DNA from: Leptolyngbya sp. KIOST-1 | GTDB lineage: Bacteria > Cyanobacteriota > Cyanobacteriia > Phormidesmidales > Phormidesmidaceae | Direction: 5' to 3' | DNA: 64,000 nt | Assembly: GCF_000763385.1 (NCBI RefSeq) | Contig: NZ_JQFA01000002.1 | Span: 2,294,001-2,358,000, forward strand | Part shown: piece by piece, positions 8,455 to 16,354 of the stretch | Layout: each line of letters opens with the position of its first letter | How positions within the stretch are numbered: position 1 is the stretch's first letter | Translations under genes and position numbers: made by a program | Notes under the pieces: generated by a model | The model's input: the letters and a program-made list of their open reading frames with translations, nothing else | Databases searched by the model: none | What the model was told of the DNA's origin: nothing

Positions 8455-10077
8455 ATGGCTGAGGCATCCAAACGTAAGCGCACTCCCCCTCGGTTTTGGA
8501 ATGAGATTACGCCAGAATCCGCCGAGTTGAACCTGCCTCCGACGGCATGGCGGCACGAGGCTACCATCAACAAACAAATTCAGGTTTACGCTCAGCTGCA
8601 TCTGCTGGAGCAGCTGATGGATTCGCTGCCCGTCTGCGTCTCCTACGTCGATCGCAACCGCTGCTACCAGTACGCCAACACCACCTATCAAAACTGGTTT
8701 GGCCTCAAGCCTGAGGAGATCTATGGTCAGCCCCTGGAGGTGGTGATTGGGCCTGAAGCTTACCAGAAGGTGAAGGCCTATATCGATCGCGTCCTGGCGG
8801 GCGAAGCCGTGGTCTACGAAGCGGTGATTCCCTACGCGGTGGCGGGTCAGCGCTACGTGCAGGGCACCCTGGTCCCCGACCACAACGTGGACGGCCAGGT
8901 GCAGGGATACTTTGCGCTGATCCAGGATCTCAGCGAGCGCAAGGCCGCCGAACTGGCCCTTCAGCGCAAGGCGGAGCGCGAGCAAACCCTCTGGCAGATC
9001 ACCCAAAAAATTCGCCAAACCCTGGACCTGCCCAGCATTCTGGCCACCGCTACCGCTGAGGTGCAGAGCTACCTCCAGGTCGATCGCACCCTGATTTTCC
9101 AGTTCACCTCAGACCACAGTGGGGCCATCATTCAGACCACGGCCCAGGCCAGTTGCCCGGTTACCCCCACCGCCCAGGAGTGGCAGGCCGATGGGCTGCG
9201 GCAGCGCTGTTACCACTACTACAGCCAGGGCCAGGCCAAAGCGATCGCTGGCCTGACCGCCGATCTAAATGAACTGTGCCTCAGCCCCTGGATTGAGCTG
9301 ACGGAGGCTAAATCGGCGATCGTGGCTCCCATTTTGCAACCTCAGCCCCAGGGCGGCAGCAATTTGTGGGGATTTTTAATTGTGCAGACCTGCGCCAGCC
9401 CCCGACAGTGGGAGTCCGGCGAAGCCGAACTCCTCGAACAGGTGGCCGACCAGCTGGCGATCGCGGTGCAGCAGGCTGATCTGCTGGCTCAGTTACAGTA
9501 TCAGGCCCAGCGACTGGCCGAAACTAATCAGGCTCTGGCGCGGGCCAACCAACGTTTGAACGACCTGAGCCACCGCGATCAGTTGACCCAAATTGCCAAC
9601 CGCCGCTACTTCGATACCGTACTTCAGCGCGAATGGAAACGCCTGAGCCGCAGTCATTCGCCCCTGGCGCTGATCATGTTCGATGTCGATCACTTCAAGC
9701 AGTTTAACGATTGCCACGGGCACCCCTCCGGTGATGACTGTCTCATCACCGTGGCCAAGACCAGTCAAGCCGTGGTCAATCGCCCATCTGACATCGTTGC
9801 CCGCTACGGCGGCGAGGAATTTGCGGTGGTTTTGCCGCACACTACCCTGACCGGGGCCGCCACCCTGGCCGAAGCCATTCGCGCCCGCATTCGCGCGCTC
9901 AACATTGTCAATTTCCAGTCCGCCACCGAAACTGTCTATGTCACCGTGAGTCTGGGGGTCGCCTGCCAAGTTCCCAGCCGCGATCTGTCAATTCAAACCC
10001 TGGTTGCCGCCGCCGACCAGGCTCTCTACCGCGCCAAGCAGGAGGGCCGCGATCGCGTCGTGTGCTGGGAGGGCTAA
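8455..10077 (+). CDS. PAS-GAF-GGDEF diguanylate cyclase
   Basis: 540 residues; predicted to make cyclic di-GMP from two GTP in response to a sensed signal. Domains in order: PAS (~45-165, with CYQYANTTYQNWFG), GAF (~185-340), a short coiled linker, and GGDEF (~375-535). The active site is GGEEF at residues 452-456, and an intact product-inhibition site RPSD lies at 443-446, exactly five residues upstream, so feedback inhibition is expected. The GAF domain lacks an obvious CBCR chromophore Cys-His motif, so light sensing is unproven. No transmembrane helix is seen, so it is likely cytosolic. No phosphodiesterase or PilZ gene is adjacent. Confidence 0.9.
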   Translation: MAEASKRKRTPPRFWNEITPESAELNLPPTAWRHEATINKQIQVYAQLHLLEQLMDSLPVCVSYVDRNRCYQYANTTYQNWFGLKPEEIYGQPLEVVIGPEAYQKVKAYIDRVLAGEAVVYEAVIPYAVAGQRYVQGTLVPDHNVDGQVQGYFALIQDLSERKAAELALQRKAEREQTLWQITQKIRQTLDLPSILATATAEVQSYLQVDRTLIFQFTSDHSGAIIQTTAQASCPVTPTAQEWQADGLRQRCYHYYSQGQAKAIAGLTADLNELCLSPWIELTEAKSAIVAPILQPQPQGGSNLWGFLIVQTCASPRQWESGEAELLEQVADQLAIAVQQADLLAQLQYQAQRLAETNQALARANQRLNDLSHRDQLTQIANRRYFDTVLQREWKRLSRSHSPLALIMFDVDHFKQFNDCHGHPSGDDCLITVAKTSQAVVNRPSDIVARYGGEEFAVVLPHTTLTGAATLAEAIRARIRALNIVNFQSATETVYVTVSLGVACQVPSRDLSIQTLVAAADQALYRAKQEGRDRVVCWEG

Positions 10078-10846
10078 ACACTTAGGTTGTCGCCAAAAGA
10101 CTTTAGTAGTAGACTGGTAGCCATCGAAACCGAGCCTTTTTCTATTACTTTTGTGCTGACAAAATCAAGGTTTCGCTAAGAACATGAAGCGTGTATGAAG
10201 TTGGCGTATGCTCCCTTTAAAGCCCAATCAATCATACTTCTACGCTGCTGTTTACCAACTTTTGCAGAAAGACTTTAAGTTGGCTCAGCGAAGCCGACTT
10301 TGCTTAGCTGCCAAGGCCTTTAGAATTCCGGGTGGAGTAACTCCCCCCTAGTTGATGCCTCACGCTACAAACTTTACAAAGCCTGTCTTTTCTGGTTGAG
10401 TTTCTGCCTCGCTCTTAAGGTAGTACAGGTAAAATACCCTATCCTGAGACACCAGTCGTTTTCTCTTTATTCGCCAAGCATAAAAGTACTCATTGAGCAC
10501 CTGGCTGCGGAGTGATCTAAGCAGATCCTGCAGGCTCCTTTGAGCGCCTCTGCTACGACCTACTTAGAGAGAATTAGAGCAGATAGAGACAAAGACTGCA
10601 AGAGAGCTGATACCAGAGAAATAGCTTTAGTCAGGCCGCGTAGAAAGGTTTTGTGAGCAGCCGAAATTTGGGACATCGATCGGGCCTATAGCCATCGGCA
10701 GCAGACAACTTTGGACAAGGTTTCACCTCCGGCAGTAACGCCTGTGAACCCAGCTTGACTTTCAAAAACGCTATCGAACCGCTACATCAGAAGAGTTACT
10801 GCCCTGTCTGTAGCAGGGTAGCCTGCAATTTTCAGGAGTTTCTGCA
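10078..10846. other. Long intergenic region, no gene recognised
   Basis: About 770 bases between the cyclase and the acyltransferase. It is clearly AT-richer than its neighbours, with stops in all frames and no tRNA-like or perfect hairpin structure that I could find. It may hold a long leader or a small RNA, but I see nothing that supports a specific call. Confidence 0.4.
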
Positions 10847-11539
10847 ATGACCACTAACCAAAAGATCGAGGCTTTAGACGCCGCAACTCAGCAGCCACTA
10901 GACCCATCGCCTCAAAAGCATCATGCTTTGAGCAAGTTAATCATCTCATTGTTTGAACCCCTACCTCGTCCTTTGGGAACTGTAATTCGGCGTTTGGGCT
11001 ATCCTCTTCTCTCGCAAACTTGGGGAAAGAATATTTATATTCAGGCCTGGGTCGAAATTCTTGGCATTCACAGGATGCTGATTGGTGACGGTGTGAGAAT
11101 ACTGAGGTATTCAATTTTGAACTGCGATTTTGCCAACTGTCGATTGATGTTGGGTAAAAACGTCTCTTTGGATCGTGACGTCAGCATTCGTCTGGGCGAC
11201 AACTGCACCATCACTATTGGCGATGATACCTATATTGGCCCCCATAGCTGTATATCTGGGCCAGGCCATGTCACCATCGGCCAAGGCTGTATGATCGCCT
11301 CTATGGTCGGTATTTACGCCAATCAGCATGGTCACGTGGGTTACAGCACGCAGGGAATTGAGATCGAAGACAAATGTTGGATCGGGTCTGGCGCTAAGGT
11401 CTTAGACGGTGTCAGGATCGGCTACGGCAGCGTGGTTGGGGCTGGGGCGGTCGTCACTAAAGATATTCCCCCGTATTCGGTCGCCGTAGGCGTTCCTGCC
11501 AAAGTTCTAGAAAATCGTAGAACGACTCCTGACAGCTAG
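10847..11539 (+). CDS. Hexapeptide-repeat acyltransferase (left-handed beta-helix)
   Basis: 230 residues. After a ~60-residue N-terminal region come repeated hexapeptide units such as IGDDTYIGPHSCIS, IGQGCMIAS and IGYGSVVGAGAVV, and the typical end VAVGVPAKVLENR. These mark the LbH acetyltransferase fold, which transfers acetyl or similar groups to sugars of polysaccharides. An AGGAG ribosome site lies about 9 bases before the ATG. No glycosyltransferase genes flank it, so its polysaccharide is unknown. Its lower GC content than its neighbours may point to horizontal transfer. Confidence 0.8.
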   Translation: MTTNQKIEALDAATQQPLDPSPQKHHALSKLIISLFEPLPRPLGTVIRRLGYPLLSQTWGKNIYIQAWVEILGIHRMLIGDGVRILRYSILNCDFANCRLMLGKNVSLDRDVSIRLGDNCTITIGDDTYIGPHSCISGPGHVTIGQGCMIASMVGIYANQHGHVGYSTQGIEIEDKCWIGSGAKVLDGVRIGYGSVVGAGAVVTKDIPPYSVAVGVPAKVLENRRTTPDS

Positions 11540-11691
11540 TGGGGGACGTTGCCCTGGGTGTGATCCGGTGCTGAAAAGGTTCTGGAGAAGCCAAAGATTC
11601 ATAGGGAATCTTTTGAGATGGTTTATGGCCATCTCAAGCTGGGGCCAAGACTGTATGCCTGTTTTTATCGAACTGGCTACGGCTAGATGCC

Positions 11692-11734
11692 AAAAAAAGC
11701 CCCCAACTCTCTTCCGAGGAAGAGGATCGGGGGC
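11692..11734 (-). terminator. Rho-independent terminator of acsF
   Basis: Read on the minus strand: an outer GCCCCC/GGGGGC stem with an inner CTCTTCC/GGAAGAG stem, followed by a run of seven T. It lies about 100 bases after the acsF stop. Confidence 0.75.
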
Positions 11735-11835
11735 AAACATGGGGATGCCAGGAGAAATCAGGAATAAGCAAACTCAATGCGATGATTGAGAACTCTCACC
11801 AGCGCTGGGGTTGGCCATCGCTATATTTGGTCAGC

Positions 11836-12912
11836 CTACCGAATGGCATGGCGGAGCGCTTCGGCATCGAGGGGCTTAATGAAATAGAGACGAACCAGGT
11901 CGCCGACGATGCCCAGCACCAGGGGAATTTTTCGCAGCTGCTTCAGCCAGGCAGGTGCTGAGGTGGCCATCAGCTGATTGATTTTGAGGTTGCGATCGGC
12001 GGCGCGCTCCAGGCGAGGAAAGAATTCGGGGTGGTCAACGTTGAGATAGATTGGGAAGGCGCGGGCGGCGGTATCGTTGGTTTTGCGCACGACTTCAATG
12101 TCGAAGGCCGTGGCATCGAGGCCCAGCATTTCGTAAAATTTGGCCCGTTCGTGGACGGTGAGGCTGTGGGTAGCAAACACCGAAAGCAGAAAGAAGCGGC
12201 TCCAGAGGCGGCCCTGCCAGGTTTGCCACATGGCGGGCTGCGACCTGACCAGCGCCTTGAAAATATCGCCGTGGCGGTTTTCGTCCTGGCACCAGCTCTC
12301 GAAGTAGTTAAACAGCGGATAAAAGCTGTGCTCGGGATGCTGCTCCAGGTGCCGGTAAATGAGGATATAGCGCCAGTAGCCGATTTTTTCGGAGAGGTAG
12401 ACGGCGTAGACAATCCACTCAATCGGGAAGAAGGTGTAGGTGCGGTTTTTGGTCAGCTTGGCCAGGTCGAGGGAAATGTGGAAATCCTGCATGCACTTGT
12501 TCAGGAAACCCGCGTGACGGGCTTCATCGCGGGCCATCAGGCTAAAGATTTCGGCCAACACTGGGCTCCGCCCCTTCAGCCGCCGCGACAGTTCTTTAAA
12601 CAGCAAGAAACCGGAGAACTCTGAAACACAGGATCGCTCCAGGTAGTCGATGAACGCCTTGCGCTCCTCGCCCTGAATGTGTTCCCAGCTTTGCTTAAAG
12701 GAGTCGTCGCGGATGAAGTGGTGGCGGTTGTAGTCGGCCCGCATTTCGTCCAGCATGGTCTGGAGCCCCTCTTCGGATAGGGACAGATCCATCGCTGCGG
12801 CTTTGTCAAAGTCGGTGGTGTAGAACCGGGGCGACAGCAGGTTTTCTTCAATAGCGGTTTTTACCGAGCTGTCACCGGGCTGAGGGGCTGGTCTAGGGGG
12901 AGCAGTCACCAT
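11836..12912 (-). CDS. acsF: Mg-protoporphyrin IX monomethyl ester oxidative cyclase
   Basis: 358 residues, the usual length of AcsF/ChlE (CycI/ChlA). This diiron enzyme uses O2 to form the fifth ring of protochlorophyllide in chlorophyll synthesis. Diiron ligands are visible in the FKELSRRLKG and DEARHAGFLN regions and again in WCQDENRHGDIF (ExxH motifs). Cyanobacteria often carry two copies; the one grouped with ho and hemN is normally the low-oxygen isoform (ChlAII in Synechocystis), and this gene sits divergent to exactly those two, so I infer that role. A motif 34 nt before its start is repeated before ho. A terminator follows at 11692-11734. Confidence 0.93.
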   Translation of the reverse strand: MVTAPPRPAPQPGDSSVKTAIEENLLSPRFYTTDFDKAAAMDLSLSEEGLQTMLDEMRADYNRHHFIRDDSFKQSWEHIQGEERKAFIDYLERSCVSEFSGFLLFKELSRRLKGRSPVLAEIFSLMARDEARHAGFLNKCMQDFHISLDLAKLTKNRTYTFFPIEWIVYAVYLSEKIGYWRYILIYRHLEQHPEHSFYPLFNYFESWCQDENRHGDIFKALVRSQPAMWQTWQGRLWSRFFLLSVFATHSLTVHERAKFYEMLGLDATAFDIEVVRKTNDTAARAFPIYLNVDHPEFFPRLERAADRNLKINQLMATSAPAWLKQLRKIPLVLGIVGDLVRLYFIKPLDAEALRHAIR

Positions 12913-12942
12913 AGCATTCTTGGGTTAAACGATTGAAAAGCA

Positions 12943-12962
12943 CTTTATCACTAAGTAGCTAT
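12943..12962 (-). promoter_or_regulatory. Candidate regulator site upstream of acsF
   Basis: On the minus strand it reads ATAGCTACTTAGTGAT followed by AAAG. The same pattern with three mismatches lies upstream of ho at 13210-13231, in the same orientation relative to its own gene. The TAGTGAT core ends 34 nt before the acsF ATG and the other 35 nt before the ho ATG. Likely an operator or activator-dependent promoter; the factor is not identified. Confidence 0.55.
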
Positions 12963-13209
12963 CAATAGTCAAGCCCCGTTAAAGGGACTCCCAAAAGAAG
13001 GTCTGGGAGCAGTGGTTGAGTACTGGAGGGGATGCTGCGGATCGCTTGCCCCAGGCAAAAAACACTTTTCTTAACGGATGAGGCTATTACTGAGGGCGAT
13101 CGCCAAATCGCCCTCGTCGCCTTTCCTGGGTCACTGTCTCCGCTCCAGCGTTCGGCAAGTAGATTGCAGAGACACAAAACTTAAACCAGCACGATTAAAC
13201 AAAAGCTTA

Positions 13210-13231
13210 ATAGCTGTATAGTGATCAAAAG
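13210..13231 (+). promoter_or_regulatory. Candidate regulator site and -10 region upstream of ho
   Basis: Reads ATAGCTGTATAGTGATCA followed by AAAG, the counterpart of the acsF site. It contains TATAGT (13217-13222), a good -10 hexamer, while the -35 region 17 bases upstream is poor. That is consistent with a promoter that needs an activator. In Synechocystis the MarR-type protein ChlR activates the corresponding genes in low oxygen; whether it binds here is inference. Confidence 0.55.
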
Positions 13232-13260
13232 ATTTTTACCTGTCGCTGTGAGAATTTCCT

Positions 13261-14010
13261 ATGACTGACCTAGCTCAACGGCTGCGCGAAGGCACCCAGG
13301 TTTCCCACACCCTGTCTGAAAACACGGCCTTTATGAAGTGCTTTCTTAAGGGGGTGGTGGAGCTGGAGCCGTTCCGCAAGCTCACCGCCGACCTCTATTT
13401 TCTCTACAACGCGCTGGAGATCGAAATGGCCCGCCATGGGCAGCACCCTGTGGTGGGGCCGATGATCTTTGCTGAACTGCTGCGGACTCCAAAGCTGGAG
13501 GCAGATCTGGCCTACTACTACGGCGATCGCTGGCAGCACGACATCGTAGCCACTCCGGCGGGGCTGCGCTACGTCAACCGCATTTTAGAAGTGTCGGCCA
13601 GCAACCCGGCCCTGCTGGTGGCCCACGCCTATGTGCGCTACATGGGCGATCTTTCCGGCGGGCAGGGGCTGCGGCACATCGTGCGATCGGCGCTAAATTT
13701 GCCCCCCGACCAGGGGACCGGGCTGCACGAGTTTGACGATCTGCCCACGGTGGAGGCCAAGCGCAACTTCAAGTTCAGGTACCGCGATGCGCTGAATGCC
13801 CTACCGGTGGATGAGGCGCTGATCCAGCAGCTGGTGGAGGAGGCGAATTTGGCCTTTGCCCTCAACCGTGACGTGTTTCACGAGCTGGAACCCGATGTGC
13901 GGGCGGCGGTGGGCGACCACGTGTTTGACCTGATTACCCGCCAGGATCGCCCCGGCAGCACTGAACCCCACCACCACCACGGCATGGTGGCCCTGATGGC
14001 AACGGAATAA
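13261..14010 (+). CDS. ho: Heme oxygenase (biliverdin-producing)
   Basis: 249 residues. It cleaves heme with O2 and reductant to biliverdin, CO and iron, the first step to phycobilins. The proximal heme ligand is His16 in TQVSHTLSEN, and the distal-helix signature appears as YVRYMGDLSGGQGL. The length and C-terminal extension fit cyanobacterial HO. Placed between acsF (divergent) and hemN (downstream), it matches the low-oxygen HO2 type, although I cannot tell HO1 from HO2 on sequence alone. It is probably co-transcribed with hemN despite a 159-base gap filled by an inverted-repeat element. Confidence 0.93.
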   Translation: MTDLAQRLREGTQVSHTLSENTAFMKCFLKGVVELEPFRKLTADLYFLYNALEIEMARHGQHPVVGPMIFAELLRTPKLEADLAYYYGDRWQHDIVATPAGLRYVNRILEVSASNPALLVAHAYVRYMGDLSGGQGLRHIVRSALNLPPDQGTGLHEFDDLPTVEAKRNFKFRYRDALNALPVDEALIQQLVEEANLAFALNRDVFHELEPDVRAAVGDHVFDLITRQDRPGSTEPHHHHGMVALMATE

Positions 14011-14016
14011 GCCCTC

Positions 14017-14130
14017 GTAGGGTGCATTAGCGAAGCAATGCACCTCCCAGCATCCCAGGGGTGCATTGCGGCTCAAAAGCCTGGACCCAGGGTGGTTTGC
14101 CAGAGAGAAAGAGCCGCTAATGCACCCTAC
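14017..14130. repeat. MITE-like inverted-repeat element between ho and hemN
   Basis: GTAGGGTGCATTAGC (14017-14031) is matched by its exact complement at 14116-14130. Inside are further copies of the TGCATT-type words (GCAATGCACC, GGTGCATTGC). The element occupies most of the ho-hemN gap and would fold into a long hairpin in a shared transcript. Confidence 0.7.
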
Positions 14131-14169
14131 AAAGCCACATTCATCCACCTTTTGCAAACACCTATCACT

Positions 14170-15567
14170 ATGCTCTCCCTTGTCAACCCCGTCGTGTTTG
14201 ACCCAGCGCTGCTGCATAAGTACAACCAGCCGCTGCCCCGCTACACCAGCTATCCTCCGGCCACCGAGATGAAGGAGGCCTTTAGCCCCAGGGATTTTGA
14301 GGCGGCGATCGCCGTGGGTAACTACAAACAAACGCCCCTATCGCTGTACTGCCACATTCCCTTCTGCGAGTCGGCCTGCTACTTTTGCGGCTGCAATACG
14401 GTGATCACCCGGCAAAAAAAAGTAGCCGATCCTTACCTGGACTCTCTGGAGCGTAATATTGCCCAGGTGGCACAGCGGGTGGCCAACCGCCGGGTGAACC
14501 AGCTGCACTGGGGCGGCGGTACCCCCAGTTACCTGAGCCAGGCCCAGGTGGAGCGGTTGTGGACCGTGCTGCACCAGCACTTTGAGTTTGAGCCCGGGGC
14601 TGAGATCTCCATCGAGGTGAACCCCCGCGACCTGACTCGCGAGTATGTTTTCTTCTTGAAGAATTTGGGCTTCAAGCGGGTGAGTTTTGGCCTGCAGGAC
14701 TTTGACCTCACGGTGCAGGCGGCGGTCAACCGGATTCAGCCCGAGGCGATGCTGTTTGAGGCGATGGGCTGGCTGCGGGAGGCGGGCTTTGAGAGCGTGA
14801 ATGTGGATTTGATCTATGGGCTGCCCTACCAAACCCTGGCCACCTTCCGCGACACGATCGCCAAAACCCTGCGCCTCGATCCCGATCGCATTGCCGTCTT
14901 CAACTTTGCCTACGTGCCCTGGCTCAAGCCGGTTCAGAAAAAGCACATCAACCCGACTACCCTGCCCGGCCCCGCCGAAAAGCTGGAGATCTTCCATATG
15001 GCGATCGATCGCCTCACCGCCGGTGGCTACCAGTTCATCGGTATGGATCACTTTGCCAAGGCGGGGGATGAACTGGCGATCGCCCAGGCCCAGGGCCAGC
15101 TGCACCGCAACTTTCAGGGCTACACCACCCAGCCCGAGTCCGATCTGCTGGGCTTTGGCATGACCTCGATCACCATGCTGCACGATGTCTACGCCCAAAA
15201 CCACAAGGGCCTGCGCGACTTCTACAAAGCCGTAGACACTGATACCCTACCCCTGGAGCGGGCTGTGGTGCTCAGCCAGGACGACATTCTGCGCCGGGCG
15301 GTGATCATGGAGCTGATGTGCCAGTTTGAGCTCTCCAAGGCGGCGATCGAAGAAAAGTATCACCTCAGCTTTGATCAGACCTTCGACGACTACTTCGCTC
15401 GCGAGCGAGAAGACCTCAAGACCCTTGAAGCCGATGGCTTGGTGCGGCTCACCCCCAACCACATCGAGGTACTTCCCGCCGGGCGACTGCTGATTCGCAA
15501 CATCGCCGCCGTATTCGACACCTACCTGCGAAACCGCACCCTCCATCAGTTCTCCCAATCGGTATAG
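14170..15567 (+). CDS. hemN: Oxygen-independent coproporphyrinogen III oxidase
   Basis: About 465 residues. A radical-SAM enzyme that decarboxylates coproporphyrinogen III to protoporphyrinogen IX without O2, feeding heme and chlorophyll synthesis in low oxygen. The 4Fe-4S motif is CESACYFCGC (CX3CX2C), preceded by YCHIPF. The glycine-rich SAM site HWGGGTPSYL follows. The C-terminal HemN domain is present. The ATG at 14170 begins the conserved N-terminus (MLSLVNPVVFD); the open frame extends upstream through a repeat and is not coding there. It replaces the O2-dependent HemF step when oxygen is scarce. Confidence 0.93.
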   Translation: MLSLVNPVVFDPALLHKYNQPLPRYTSYPPATEMKEAFSPRDFEAAIAVGNYKQTPLSLYCHIPFCESACYFCGCNTVITRQKKVADPYLDSLERNIAQVAQRVANRRVNQLHWGGGTPSYLSQAQVERLWTVLHQHFEFEPGAEISIEVNPRDLTREYVFFLKNLGFKRVSFGLQDFDLTVQAAVNRIQPEAMLFEAMGWLREAGFESVNVDLIYGLPYQTLATFRDTIAKTLRLDPDRIAVFNFAYVPWLKPVQKKHINPTTLPGPAEKLEIFHMAIDRLTAGGYQFIGMDHFAKAGDELAIAQAQGQLHRNFQGYTTQPESDLLGFGMTSITMLHDVYAQNHKGLRDFYKAVDTDTLPLERAVVLSQDDILRRAVIMELMCQFELSKAAIEEKYHLSFDQTFDDYFAREREDLKTLEADGLVRLTPNHIEVLPAGRLLIRNIAAVFDTYLRNRTLHQFSQSV

Positions 15568-15631
15568 GCCAGTCCTTCAACCCCCCCCTCTTCACCGCCT
15601 CACGTCTTCACTCCTTCACCTCCCCACCACC

Positions 15632-16222
15632 ATGGCCACCATCCTCGCCCCCCTCAATCTAATGGGCTACGTCAACCGCTCCGAGGTCAACGGTCCCGGC
15701 TGCCGGGCTGTGGTCTGGGTTCAGGGCTGTCGGCGGGGCTGTCCCGGCTGCTTTAACCCGGCCTCCTGGTCCTTTGCGCCCAACCAAATCGTGCCGGTGG
15801 AAGAGGTGGTCGAGCAGATTTTGGCCGATCCCCAAAACGAGGGCGTGACGTTTTCGGGGGGCGAACCTTTCTGGCAGGCCCCCGCCCTGGCGCGGGTCGC
15901 CAAACAGGTCAGGGCCGCCGGACTCAACACCATGTCGTTTTCAGGGTTTACCCTGGCGGAGTTACAGTCGGCGGCGGCCCCGCCTGGAGCTCAGGACCTG
16001 CTCGATCAGCTCGACATTTTAGTGGATGGTCCCTACGTCGAAACCCTGGCCGTCCACGACCCCAGTTCCCCCGTCTCCTCCCGCAACCAGCGGGTGCGCG
16101 TCTTTAACCCGGCCCTGAGCGATCGCATTCACTGGGCCAGCGACCAAATGGAAGTGCACATTCTCAAGGATGGCAGCCGCCTTGTCACCGGCTACTACGG
16201 GCAGCTGGGCCTAACGCCCTAG
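15632..16222 (+). CDS. Radical-SAM activase-like protein (NrdG-type)
   Basis: 196 residues. A single radical-SAM domain with the cluster motif GCRRGCPGCFN (CX3CX2C) near residue 32 and the following FSGGEPFWQ SAM site. It resembles activating enzymes of anaerobic ribonucleotide reductases and 4Fe-4S single-cluster proteins, which generate a glycyl radical on a partner. No glycyl-radical enzyme gene is adjacent, so the partner is unknown. It lies 64 bases after hemN on the same strand and so extends the oxygen-independent group. Its TAG stop is the first bases of an R1 repeat. Confidence 0.75.
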   Translation: MATILAPLNLMGYVNRSEVNGPGCRAVVWVQGCRRGCPGCFNPASWSFAPNQIVPVEEVVEQILADPQNEGVTFSGGEPFWQAPALARVAKQVRAAGLNTMSFSGFTLAELQSAAAPPGAQDLLDQLDILVDGPYVETLAVHDPSSPVSSRNQRVRVFNPALSDRIHWASDQMEVHILKDGSRLVTGYYGQLGLTP

Positions 16223-16324
16223 GGGCTGTCATCAATTAGCCATCGTTTCAGGGGCATGGGTCATGTCCTAACGGTTCTGGCGATGGCTATACCGGGCTTT
16301 TAGCCACAAATGATGACGGGCCCC
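16219..16324. repeat. CTAG-ended dispersed repeat, family R1
   Basis: The left end CTAGGGGCTGTCATCAATTA and a right end containing GCTTTTAGCCACAAATGATG are inverted relatives of the ends found at 23192-23322 and 39918-40047. About 106 bp, no coding capacity. The left CTAG supplies the stop codon of the preceding radical-SAM gene. Confidence 0.7.
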
Positions 16325-16354
16325 AACACGTCAACCCTTCTTCCAAATTTATCC

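Noticed and set aside
8950..9480. Phytochrome/CBCR-type light sensor in the GAF domain
   Set aside because: No conserved Cys-His chromophore pair was visible, so only a generic GAF is claimed.
10078..10846. Riboswitch or small RNA in the long spacer
   Set aside because: I could not find a conserved riboswitch core or a terminator-like hairpin.
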